Source of the DNA: Capillidium heterosporum
Lineage: Eukaryota; Entomophthoromycota; Entomophthoromycetes; Entomophthorales; Capillidiaceae
NCBI GenBank assembly: GCA_016630905.1
Contig: WBMQ01000004.1
Coordinates: forward strand, 2,108,001-2,172,000
Direction of reading: 5' to 3'
DNA length: 64,000 nt
The position numbers and the translations under genes were made by a program. The notes under the pieces were generated by a model that was given only the letters and a program-made list of their open reading frames with translations, was not told where the DNA came from and did not search any database. Position 1 is the stretch's first letter, and each line of letters begins with the position of its first letter. Positions 1 to 10,802 of this stretch are shown here, one piece after another.

Positions 1-1
1 G

Positions 2-578
2 TGTGGCTTTGCGGCCATCAGCGGAATCCTATGTTCTAAAACTGGCAAATATCGATACATCATGCGGTTAGGGATGTTGATGTCGTTGGTAGGCATGTCC
101 TTGATGACGAGATTGTCGGCCGATATGCATAGGGCTGAGGAAATTATATATCCGCTCATCATTGGTATCGGCGTTGGCTTGAACGTTCAGATCTGTGTAG
201 TATGTTGCCAAGCGGCTGTAAACGAAGAAGGTAATTTTAAGTAGTTTCAATAGACTCAATTTTTTAGATGCGGCTATAGTCACAGCATTTTCCAGTTTCA
301 GCATTTCGGTAGGTGGTGTCTTAGGTTTGGCCATTCAAGGGGCAGTATTCAACAACGTACTATTCTACCAACTTTCCACAAACTTGCCGAACCATGACAT
401 CGTAAGTATTACCAAGTCACTTGCCGGTCTGAGCGCTTTAAGTGGAGTCGATCATGCTATCGCAATTGAAGCATACTATACGGCATACAACCGATTATTT
501 GCATCTATGATTCCTTATACTGCTTTAGGCTTTATATCCTCCATGTTTTTGAAGCACATCCCACTATCAAAATCTTAG
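2..578 (+). CDS. DHA2-type MFS drug/H+ antiporter, C-terminal part
   Basis: This is the 3' end of a membrane exporter of the major facilitator superfamily; the 5' part lies outside the window. Two exons are visible, 2-230 and 268-578, joined across a 37-bp intron (GTAATT...TTTTAG) that splits an Asp codon. The second exon opens with AAIVTAFSSFSISVGGVLG, which matches the conserved late-helix motif of 14-helix DHA2 multidrug transporters, followed by a glycine-rich helix and FNNVLF. The last hydrophobic stretch ends at residues PLSKS before the stop. The family expels drugs or small metabolites at the plasma or vacuolar membrane using the proton gradient. The substrate cannot be read from this fragment. 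Confidence 0.8.
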
Positions 579-938
579 TAAATCTATAGCTGACTTAGTA
601 AACAATGGGTTACCAGCATAATTAAATAACATTGTTCAATTTCGATGCAAATTTATACTCTTTAGCTTCTTGTAACACTAATCGATTTAAGCCTCATAGA
701 GTTAAAGTTAAAAATATAAACAGTATATTTAACTTTTATTTTTTTCAAAAGAATCAAGTATACCTTTATAACTGTTAAATTTAAAAATGTGAATATTTGA
801 CACTATATCCAAAGTGAAAGATATAGGATATAGTATAGACACAGTTTAATTGAAACTTCAACAGAAAATTAACATTGATATAAATTACAATTTATAAACT
901 TTTATTTCAAAACAAATTATCAAAAACAGACTACATTA
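579..938. other. AT-rich intergenic region
   Basis: Intergenic stretch between the convergent 3' ends of the antiporter and NTAQ1. I see no gene, repeat or clear signal in it. Confidence 0.5.
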
Positions 939-1840
939 CTAAATACTGATACTATTAAACTGGCACTCATCAAGTATGTATCCAAAGGGGCACTCACTCA
1001 ATCCTTTGCCTTCGTCAAAGAGATCTGCTTCTGAGAAGGTGTAGTAGCTATCCAAATTGAACTTCGAATCTACAATATGGAATTAGACATAATACAATTT
1101 CATAAACTACCTTTGGTTATTATAGGAGGATAGTTGGGTTGCGGTGCTATCCAAATTCCACTTGACATCTACAAGTAAATTCAGCATTTGTCTATAGATA
1201 TGATTACCATATGAGATCGATCAGAGGAAAAGAAGTTTAGAAAGTTGGAGCTGTCTACCACTCTAAAGTATCTAAAACTAATTTTAGTAAAATATTTGAT
1301 TGAAAGGTTACCTTTTTAAATGTTGAATTTCTTTAGGTAATGGTAAGAAAGTGTTTTTGTAGTAAACATCAAATGTGGTCATCCTATCCAACTTAGTATC
1401 GAAATCAATTATGTATTTATATTTCTTTCCAGTACTATTAAATATAGTTCACTATGTAAATGTATGAATAAAAATGCACTACCTAGGAAGCAATATCGAA
1501 ACAAGTAGTATGACATGGTAATCCTAATTCATGTTAAAAAATCCCAAAAGTAGAAAAATACCCAACAAATCGGCTCATCAAAATTTATGCTAAGCTTCTG
1601 ATTGTACACTACAACCTTTAAAGATATCAATGAAATAGTATAAATTAAATACGCTACCTTTTTATCAGGGTTTATCAAAAATGTAGGTAGCAGCTTGAAT
1701 TCGATATCATCTCCAACTTTTAATTCCATCAAATCCTTACATAGTAAGTAAATGTTCTCTTCACAGTAGTATTTGACTGGGTTGAACTTTTCAGTAAGGT
1801 TGGATATTTCGGTAAGCAGCTGTTGGATCCTTTCCTCCAT
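939..1840 (-). CDS. NTAQ1: Protein N-terminal glutamine amidohydrolase (NTAQ1/WDYHV1 family)
   Basis: The enzyme deamidates an N-terminal Gln to Glu, making a secondary N-degron for the Arg/N-degron pathway in cytosol and nucleus. About seven exons can be joined across introns of roughly 38-50 bp. The first three are 1840-1658, 1615-1562 and 1523-1483. The spliced product carries every family landmark in order: YYCEEN with the nucleophile Cys26, WDYHVILL with His82, IIDFDTKLD with Asp103, then FFSSDRSHM, the SSG.W..PQPNYP segment and DSKFNLDSY. Cys, His and Asp match the known triad of human NTAQ1. The start ATG at 1840 gives a normal N-terminus; an upstream in-frame extension lacks an ATG. 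Most ascomycete yeasts use the unrelated NTA1 amidase, so the gene is a useful lineage marker. Confidence 0.85.
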
Positions 1841-2182
1841 ACTTTGAATATAAAAGAGAGGATTTAGGTAGTGAATGCAATTTAGCAAAAAGTGAAAACG
1901 TCATATTTTGACGATTTGACAGAATAAAATAAAGCCTATTGGATAAAATCAATTAGTTACGAGGGTACTAAATATGATACTAATATATATAGCATATTGG
2001 CTATGAATAAATTAGGTAGTTTTATTTGGTGAGTTGGATACATTAAATTTTTAAAATTAAAAAAGTAGTAGCTAAGGGGGTTATAGCTACCGAGGTACAA
2101 GATTGTAGTGAATGCCTATCTGGAAGAATAATTTTGAGTAAGGTACAGATTAATTAAGAGGACTGTTTGTTGGAAGTTGCGC
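1841..2182. other. Intergenic region upstream of NTAQ1
   Basis: Lies between the NTAQ1 start and the stop of the RhoGAP gene, both on the minus strand. It should hold the NTAQ1 promoter and the RhoGAP terminator. No specific motif was recognised. Confidence 0.45.
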
Positions 2183-4114
2183 TCAAGTCGGGTTAGGTCT
2201 ATTCAAGTTGGCTTTTTTCAACTGTACCGCCGATTTAGGTATATCGATCATAACTTTAAGTCCACCTTGAGGTTTAAAACTGATATCTGGCTTATTACTT
2301 TCAATACCAGTAGGTTTACTTTCGACGCTAGGTTCTTCAACTTCCTTGACGGGCGCCTGGTTGACGGTTTTGTTGGCCCTAAGTTGACTGCCATTTCCTC
2401 GTCTCGGTCGCATATTTAAGATGGCGTCATCCAGATTCTCTAACTTGAGGGTACCCATCAACTCAGCCTGCTTGTTGTCGATGGCCTTCGAATTTGGAAC
2501 AAAGCTCTGGTAAGTCAAGATGGAGTTACGGCCGCGGTTGGAGATGGAGCCATTGGAATCGGTACAATTGTACGAAGTGTTCCCAGGGAGAAGTTGGTCA
2601 AGACCATGTAGTGCAGCCAAGTCTTCAAATTTAGCTCGATTACGAGCAGCTGAATCGGTTTTACTAGAGTCAGCAACCTTGTTCCCACCTTCGCTGGCCC
2701 GCCCAACAAGCTTTACGATTGATTTGACGGAACTATTGGACCCCTTTGACTGTACGCTTGAAACGGAATATGGGCGTGGTGACTTGACCTTAGGGGTTTT
2801 ATCTTTTGGTCTAGGGAGGGGGAACAGCAGTGTGTTATGATCGATTAATAGCCTGAATAAAGTTGAGGATAGCCCCAGTGAAGGGCAAAATATCAGCCCT
2901 AGATTAGTCAAGGTCATCTTGTTAATTGCGTTGTTTCGATCTACTCTAGCCAAGTGTCTAGTCAACCAATGCAATAGATAGTAGTTGGGATCAGGCAACG
3001 AAGCCAGTAGAAGCTTTACTTCACCTGCCAAGTATAGACTACGATTACCTACGTGAGTGGGCACTTGAGGTGGTAGAACGGTATCCGGACCTTTAGCGTT
3101 CGTTAAAAACTGGTTGACCTGGGTTAGTATTTTGGAGGTCACAATTGGCTCGGGTAGTTGACGCAGATATAGCTTCAGTAGCGTGGCGACGGCATGGGGA
3201 TCCGGACTTAGCTCATTTAAATCACAATCTTGGCCTCGGTCAAATGACGTCTTCAATTGGTTGACTAGAGTAGTCGATCCAGGGATCCTATAAATATCCG
3301 TTCAGATTAATAACGTAGACTCATAAAATACCTATAAAGTCCAACTTCATTTAGCCCTAAATTTGAAAAACCTTAGGTATTTTGAAATAAAGCTAAAATG
3401 CTTACCTTCATTATCCAAGTATTCTACACATCTTACAACCAATTTGGGTAGGGGAATGTCTGAGTTGAATCTTGTATTCCTTGTTGCTTCGAGTAACGGC
3501 ACTCCAAATACCAATTGTAAACTTCCATTGATTTCTAGAGCCTCTGATTTTAAATTAGGTGAGGTTGGGTTAGACTGTATGCTTAATCCAAGGCTTGTCA
3601 AAATATTGGAGAATATCGGGGTCGATTCAGCTGTGGTTTCTTTTAATATAGCGGATGGTTAGTATTAAAATACTACAGGGATAGTTAAATTTAGAAGCTA
3701 CTAGCGCTTAAAATATAAATGCATGTAAATTTTATTACCTGAACTTGTGTTTTCTGCGGTAAAGAACAGTGAGCTTATACTAAAGTTGGACCACATCTCT
3801 CTACCTGTCGGTTTTTTATCGTGGGGTGGTAGATGATTCTTTGCCAAGCTTTTAAAAGATTGCAAGGCAGTCGTTGTAGGAGAGCTTTGGGCTGAATCTT
3901 GACTACGAGCACCGTCATTTAAATTGGAGATATTGCACATTGTGGTGATCGGCTCAGCTAAACTAGTGGTGCTACCACAATTATCGTGTAGCATTAGTTT
4001 ACTACATTCCTTGAGCATTGGCGAATTTTTCCTAAAGGCTGTTGGAGCTTCGTTGCTTTTTATTACTTTATCTTCATCTTCATGCCTGTTGGTGTCAGAA
4101 GCTTGTCCATTCAT
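2183..4114 (-). CDS. RhoGAP-domain protein
   Basis: A GTPase-activating protein for Rho-family small GTPases, likely acting in polarity or actin control. Four exons (4114-3739, 3630-3406, 3356-3332, 3287-2183) give a 576-residue frame. The N-terminal ~125 residues are polar and probably disordered. The RhoGAP domain runs from about residue 150 to 330. It contains VFGVPLLEA, the arginine-finger segment GLYRIPG, a TLLKLYLRQLPEPIV helix typical of the family, and NAINKMTLTNLGLIFCPS. The C-terminal ~220 residues are low-complexity and basic/serine-rich, without another recognisable domain. Exon 3 is only 25 bp, and the codon of the catalytic arginine is split by the following 44-bp intron. The branch point TACTAAC is seen in intron 1. 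Confidence 0.88.
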
Positions 4115-4959
4115 TTATTATTAAGTTCGTTTTCTGAGTTTACTATTGAGCAAGCAACATCTAAGGTTTTTGATTCCAATTGGGTTCCACTAAATTCCAA
4201 TTCTGATGCAATTTACATTGCCAGATCCTTTATAAATTTAGCAATTTAGGTTGATGTAATTAGCTTTGAGGTTGGGGAAATCGATGGATAGTTGGATAAT
4301 TAATTTAGCTATATCTGCTACCAATAGAACTAGTTCAAAGCCATATCCCTTTAGATAGACCTTTTTACCCTTATATTGTGTACACCACTGAAGGTATGCT
4401 AAAATGATACTGATACGAGCCAATTATATCACAGAGCTGCAGCTACCTATTGGATCAATTGGAATAAATTACCCCATAAGAAACTATTGTAATCTCAGGA
4501 TATTTCTAGGTGCTTGGCTGTTTGAAAACAAAATTGCAACTTACTATAGATAAAATAAGCTGAATCGGAAATTAAATCCAAACAACTATAGTTTTTATAG
4601 CTTTATCTAAAGATCATTGTATACTCTATAGCTGATGCTACTTGTGTAAAGCTGGTACAAGCGACAGACTGTTTTTACATTCGCATCATTCTATTGAATG
4701 TAAGCTAATTGTAGCTTAAAAGGTTAAAAGCATTGTAAAGTAAACATCTACCTGAAAAGCTAATTAAAAAATAAAGTATAGGAACAATTTTGCTATACAT
4801 ATGCTTGACAAAGTTATTGCTCAATTAGCTAGGGAAATATTAGCTACCTTTGTAGTATATTTTATAAGCAATAGCATATTGAAACGATAGAAAATATAGT
4901 CATATGGATATTTATCTTATTAATAGATCGACAAACAAAGTTCATATAAACGTAGCTGG
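4115..4959. other. Intergenic region with one doubtful short ORF
   Basis: About 0.8 kb between the RhoGAP start and the SFSWAP-like stop. A 61-codon minus-strand frame (4238-4423) ending FPNLKANYINLNC looks faintly like leucine-rich-repeat protein but has no partner exons I can join. Otherwise it is AT-rich and without recognisable features. Confidence 0.4.
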
Positions 4960-5955
4960 CTATTTATTCTTTCCCTCATCTTCAAATTTCGATTTAACCT
5001 TGTTAAAGTACTTGTTGAACCTATGTCGACCTTTCAAAAATTGAAATTTGGGATGGTTGCTTTGCTTAACTAAAATTTTCATTTCCAAGAGTTTATCCTT
5101 ACTTTTGACTATAGTTTCAGCAGTCTTTTGGATGATACTCAGCTGGTTTAAATCGGCAGGTATTAGAACTCCATCCTCTACTTTGTAATCTAAATTGGTT
5201 GTATCTTTAACTTCTCCAAGGTTCGGACTTTTGACTTTGGCCGTATCTGAAGTTGAGTTATAGTCGTATTGAAACTCTTTATACTGAGCTTGCTTATCTT
5301 CTTTTTCTAACAAAAACTAAATACATTGGAATTTAATAGAGCTACCTAAGTATGCAATCCTTTCAGGATGTAGGTTTAAAGAGTTCGGATCGTTGGCTTT
5401 AAGGTCTCGGTAGCGTAAAAAGTCCAAATTACCATCGTCAGGTAAACTAGGTTTCGAATTTAACTTGTCGATTTTATCCATAGTAAAGCTATCCAAGAGA
5501 TGTCTTGCATCATACCTTTAATAGAAAGTGAAAAATTAAGCGAATGTAGAAAATAAAAACTACCTATCTATAAGCGTATGCGCATCGTTTGGGTTTTCAT
5601 TGAACCAATTCGATTTTAAAATTTCAAATTTATCGACATTAATACTGAAAACCTCGGCCGAGTAACTTTGAATGAAGAAATTATCGTCGTCTGCAGGTAG
5701 GTATTGGCGGGTTTTATAGTTGAACTTTAAATTGTTTTTGTCTACTAAACTGGAGTTGGTAATGTCTAGTATCTTTGATTCGTAGTCTTTAGCTTCATCT
5801 TGCTGAACTGTAGAATCTGACAGTGTAAGTTTATTGCGTTTAGCTTCAGGTTCAATGTCGGATTCTGAGTCTTGAGAGTTTGTCGGAGTGGCTGAGTTCG
5901 AACTTTCATAGTTAACAAGGTCATTCTTCAACTTCGGGTAGTCGTAGTTTACCAT
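4960..5955 (-). CDS. SFSWAP-like splicing regulator (DRY_EERY plus Surp/SWAP domain)
   Basis: A nuclear pre-mRNA splicing factor of the suppressor-of-white-apricot type. Three exons (5955-5564, 5515-5346, 5306-4960) give 302 residues. The N-terminal half has the DRY_EERY landmarks: LIDRYDARHLLDS spans the first intron, and HPERIAYL stands where EERYLAL occurs in the family. The C-terminal end is a Surp module, with IIQKTAETIVKS followed by NHPKFQFLKGRHRFNKYFNK, which aligns with the consensus NPKFSFL...YHAYYRHK. The first ATG in frame is 5955; the frame can be extended upstream only with non-ATG codons. The protein is much shorter than animal SFSWAP: it has one Surp module instead of two and no RS tail. 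Confidence 0.75.
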
Positions 5956-6203
5956 TGGCAAAACCTTCACAATTCAAAACAAGTGAACCTGCAGTTGATG
6001 GAGAAGAACTTAAACTCTCTATCCGTTTTGGTTCTATTTGTCAGATCAATTTAAATTATAAACTTATAATCCAAAAGGGTTCATAAAATCGGAACGGGCA
6101 GAATAGAAAATTCAAATATTCTCAAAGGTAGTGAGGAATGTATAACTGCGTTAAATATACCAAAACATCAGTTTATTGTAAATTAAAATATCCTCCATAT
6201 AAA

Positions 6204-8549
6204 CTAATACTTACTACGTACCTTGATAGTAGGAGGATCAGCACTATTAGCCTTCTTACACTCACCCTTGACAATAGGGCGGATAAACTCCTCATATCCA
6301 ACCTTTTGGTTGATAGGATCAATCAAGTTTAATGGGTTCTTGTTGACGGTATCGACGATACGCTTGTAGACATTCCCATCGTAAGAACCAAGGTCGGAAC
6401 TCAATAATCCATCGCTGAACTGGAAGCAATCAACGAGAGCGACGACTTCAGGCAACAACTTCTTAAAGAGTTGCTTCTGGGAGGCACGGATGTTGTCCAG
6501 CTGGTTAGGTGGTAGAGATTTGTTTTGTAAAAAGTCTCCAGGTTCCTTGTCGATGACTGAAACGGCGTAAAGCTGGGCCAGGCTAGTGAGGACATCTAAA
6601 GTACCACGGGTAGCCTTCTCGGTACGTTGAAGCTGTTCGATACCGTTAACAAAGTGAAGCAAGGTGACATATTGGGCCAAAGCTTTGGATAGGTTCGAGG
6701 AGTAGATGCTGAGTTCGTCCCAGTGAGCTACTTGGCTGGCCTCGTAGAGGCGCTTGGTAAGATCAAAGACTCGGTAGCTGAATAAGGTCACCAATGCGTT
6801 GAGGTTGGTAGCCTGTTCATTTCCCTTGGAGGACCATGCGTAGGCGTTGCCGGTAGCAAAAAGCGATAGGAAGTCGGTCGATTCCGACAAGCTGCTAAAG
6901 TCACCCTTCACTGCCTTGACGAACTCTTTGAGTAGGAAACGGGCTGGTTGCTGGGTCAAGAGGCCATTCTCACCTTCGTAGGTCATGGAAGGAATGAAAG
7001 AGTTGTAGTAGTCTGAAATTCCGCTGGCTTTCAAGTAGCCTTGGCCACCTAGGCAGCGGCGGGCCTCTTCAATCCCATCGGCAGCTAAAGCGCTACAGTA
7101 GCTTTTCAAAGAGGCTGAGATTCCATGCACTTCGGGTAAAAGAGAAAAGTCGTTGTCATTCGTAATGGAGGCCATCATCGTATTAAACTTGTCAGCTAGC
7201 CACCTAGATACAAAGTTCAGCGCAAAGGCATTGGCCAGTAGCGGGAAAAGTCGATACTGGACTAAAGGGTAGGTGATAACCTGAGGTTCCAATTTTCCAG
7301 TAACGGTTCCCTGACGTCTGACTGTAGCGTATCTTATGGCAATTGTAACGGCTCTAGATAGAGCATTGTAACTATGTTCAGCTATACCAACCCTAGTCTC
7401 GGTCTAAAAATTGAAAATTATAAATGAGGAAAGTTTTTTATATTACCATGACGGCAAATCCAATTTTGTTGTGTTTGGGTTTGCTGTAGCTACCCTGACG
7501 ATCTACTTGGCTGAAGCGCATAAGCATATTGAATCTGGGTACACGCACGTTGTTGAAGGTTGCATAGCCTAAATATAGTTTAACAAAGTACTCATCAAAT
7601 AAAGCCTACCGTTGTCCATTCCTTCATAGCCAGCTTTAGGACCGATGTCTTTGAGCACAACTCCTTTAAGGAGGGTATGGTCCTCCATGCTTCGAATCGG
7701 GACTAAGAACCCGTGTGGTCCGTAGTGCTGTCCGTTGATGATAAGCTGGGCATACACAATGGCATGGTTAGCGAATTTGGCAAGGGCTCCTGGCCAAAAC
7801 TTGGCAGACTAAATTAACAAAAAGTTAGCCCAATGCCGCCTTTAGTCAATATTACACTTAGGGTAGGGGAATTAATAACAAACTCATCAGTTTCTTTATC
7901 GAACGTGGCAGTAGTCTCTAAATTGGATAAGCTCGATCCATGGCCAATTTCAGTTTGAGCATAGCTAAATTCAATGTAAATCCAGATATCCACTAAAATT
8001 GAAACTTACCATCCTAGCATCTTGAAATTCTTGGCATCTTCGTACCATTTGTTTTTCTGTTCTTCACTGGTATGATCGCGCATCGCACTTATATACATCC
8101 CTAACTGCAAAAAAAACTAAATGTATTTTAGAAAGGTATAGGTACTTATCATACCGGAGAAGGCTCATCTACACAGTGGATGAATATAAAAAATTCTTCA
8201 TCCTTTATCCCCAGTTGATATTTTAGTTCAATAGCGCGTTTGCTCATCTTCAAAGCGTTTAAAAATCTCTAAATGTAGCATAATAAATTATTAAATGTAT
8301 TTGAGTACTATTTACCTCTTGACGTGACATATGTAGCCTCTTCGTCTTTTCAAAGATGGGGTCGTTGTCGATGATAGCTTGGAATTTGAGGACTCGATCT
8401 AATTTCTCTTGACTCCCAAACAGCTGCAAAGTTATCTGTTCAGAGTCGAACGTTTTGGTCTTTCTTGCTGCTTCCAGGTCGATAGGTTGTTGCTTACTCA
8501 GATCAGGGATCTTACTAGGTGCTTGGGTTGTATTCTTTACTGTTGGCAT
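6204..8549 (-). CDS. POX1: Acyl-CoA oxidase (peroxisomal beta-oxidation)
   Basis: This flavoprotein does the first step of peroxisomal beta-oxidation, oxidising acyl-CoA to trans-2-enoyl-CoA with release of H2O2. Seven exons (8549-8316, 8268-8155, 8104-8010, 7964-7856, 7808-7610, 7568-7447, 7403-6204) give 690 residues, the usual length. Landmarks in order: the FAD-contact segment [20 protein letters not shown], the [13 protein letters not shown] segment, GYEGMDNG, then [17 protein letters not shown] and [18 protein letters not shown], which contains the catalytic Glu. The C-terminus reads ...IKVRSKY then stop, so no canonical SKL-type targeting signal is present. A good donor (GTACGT) lies seven codons before this stop, so an alternative last exon is possible. 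Saccharomyces Pox1 also lacks a C-terminal signal. The gene is on the minus strand with SFSWAP-like downstream. Confidence 0.93.
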
Positions 8550-9131
8550 TTTGTTGGAAACTTTAAGCTTAAACTTTATCTGTTGTTAGACTACAAAAGT
8601 ATCTGAAATGCGACTGATCTTGAAAATATAAACAAAATTGTGACTTTTACTAGCATTTATACAGTAAAAAGTGTTTGTAACCTAAACTGTTCAAAAGTAG
8701 TAATCACTAAAATAGAAACAATGTCAACTGCTGATCTTATCTTATTGGCTTGAGATTTATAGTGGATAAGAAAAATTGGTTCTACAAAAAAACTTCAAAC
8801 CGCAATAAACATTTTGGCTTTAAAAAAACTTCATACCGCAAGTCACCAACAGGAGTCACTAGTTTCTAAATAGATACATGACTAATATCAATCATATGCT
8901 CTAATTAAACGCACTAACCATATACCAGTAAACCACATCAGATAATAATGAGCAAATGGTGCTCACAAATACCTGACGGGACTTTCCTAGCAAATAAATC
9001 AATAAATACTAATATATCTGATTGCAGCTTAAGATGAAGCCCAAAACTGGTTAAAAGGTATACTGGGACAATGGTATCCGAGTCTAAATATATCTTTATT
9101 TAATTAATTAGGAGCCTATAGTTAAAAAAAA
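8550..9131. other. AT-rich intergenic region
   Basis: Upstream flank of the acyl-CoA oxidase. Two short near-repeats of AAAAAAACTTCA.ACCGCAA occur around 8785-8840. Nothing else is recognisable. Confidence 0.4.
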
Positions 9132-9390
9132 TCAGCTCTGTGACTTTGACTTAGTTGCTATAAAATCAGCTTGACCCTTTCCAAGCAAATTCCTGACAAC
9201 AAGCTCTAAAGCAGCACATTCACCTTCTCTTGAGTATATATTTTTTAGTTCACTCAAAAATGGTCAATAGAACCTTGTGCTGAAGGGCTTACAAATTACT
9301 TGAACAATCAAGGCGTTCTTGTTATCAACACAGAAGCAAGCTACCCATTGACTAAAAGTATGGTTCTCCCATTTATATGCTTTATCTAAA
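9132..9390 (-). pseudogene. Coding-like relic of unknown protein
   Basis: Read on the minus strand, this stretch gives 86 codons with a single internal stop (TGA near 9260). The composition looks like real protein, for example KAYKWENHTFSQWVACFCVD and, after the stop, GECAALELVVRNLLGKGQAD. The stretch ends at a TGA at 9132-9134. There is no ATG at the 5' end and no matching upstream exon that I could join. It may be the remains of a gene or one exon of an undetected gene; I do not recognise the family. Low confidence. Confidence 0.3.
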
Positions 9391-9700
9391 CAGTAATGTT
9401 TATAGATTGTTCAAATTCTCTTAGACACTGTCAACCTTCTCTTTTGGCTTTCACTATTGTTTAGAAATAGAGCTACCGCTTTTTCAAAACATAAAGTATA
9501 TTTGAAGCAGCCAAATTATCTTAGCTTTTATATTAGAATTTTGTGAGGTAGATTGGCTTTCCTACCTTAAAAATTCCTTGTACAATAAATCAATGTCATT
9601 CAAGTAAAAGTTGAACTTTTGCTGCGTTTGTAGTGAAATCACATCTAAACTAAAGATATCTCTTCAAAGCTAGTGCTATTAAAGAACTATGTAATATTTA

Positions 9701-10802
9701 TTAGTATTTCAAGAGCAAGGCTTTTGATCTAGTAATTGAGGAGCTACTAAGTTACACTCGCTTCCTGAGTAGAGTAAAAACCTTATTACGATCGCCAACT
9801 TAACAATTTCTTGACTTCTCACATCTTTGAAAATGTAAAATATCCCTATCTACTCGAAAGTGGTTTTAAAGAAATAAAAAGCTGGGTAACAAAATATGGA
9901 AAATATTTCATGTTAGGACTAAAAGCAATTTTTAAATGCTGATTCGTAACTTATATATCTATGCTATTATCGATTTAATTTTCATACCTTTTTGAGTACT
10001 ACAAGTTTCCATTTCAATACTATCATTTTTATCTAGCTTACACCTTTATCTCTAGTCAGAGTTGGACTTTACCCTTAACTATTGTTTGATACATATAGTA
10101 TTTCTCAACCTTGGAGTTTTAATTTCACATAAGTTTTAAAATGTGGAGACTTGGAACCAGCCTACTTTCTATATCTGATGAAATTGAAATTGAAAGTTGC
10201 TTCATATCTCAAGTAAACATCGATTGAAGTACTTTCCCGATCTTAGGGAATTACTGTGCGATATTGAGAGTTTTCTATCTAGGTATAATTACGATACTGT
10301 GATGAGTCGAAGAATGAGAAGTTTATAAGGTATGTGATTAAAAGTACTAATAGTAACCATCGGTCTCTGTCAGTTATATCGTAATCTTAAGTATAACGAC
10401 CTCCATATATATATAAGATTTGACCTTGGTTCGATGAGCTTATTATTAAGCCTGCTCAAGCTAGGGGATAGGATACTCAACAAAGAACTTAAGGATGTAT
10501 AATACACAAACCCACTCTATAAATTGGAACTTCAAGGTGACTTGAGTTTGGGTCCCAGCTTCATTGAGATCCTTCAAGTTTCGACGTGCCACATAACCAG
10601 CTTGATGATAAACAATACTGAAAAGACTGGGTATGCTTTTAAGACTTCAACTTTCCAGGATAATACGCTGAAATGTACTACCAACTTGCTCTTTATTTAT
10701 ATTGCTCAACGTGAGATCGATTTCCTCAACTGGGTCAAGCAACAATACATCGATCCAATAATTACCTTCAGCAACCTTACTCCTATCGCCTCAACTGATT
10801 AA
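9701..10802 (+). pseudogene. Decayed F-box/LRR gene with a converted 3' end
   Basis: The 5' two thirds align with the right-hand F-box/LRR gene (47967-49224, minus strand) only as degraded protein. DLVIEELLSYTRF here matches NYVVEEILSYIKF there, and IFENVKYPYLLES matches IFEDVKFPCLFES. The start ATG is lost, stops interrupt the frame near 9790, and a later block around 10260-10325 shows shifted frames. From 10511 onwards the sequence abruptly becomes nearly identical to the right copy (open frame 10524-10802). One difference in this part is Val for Ala near 10580. So an old paralogue has died while its 3' end was overwritten by the sequence shared with the other arm. Confidence 0.75.
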
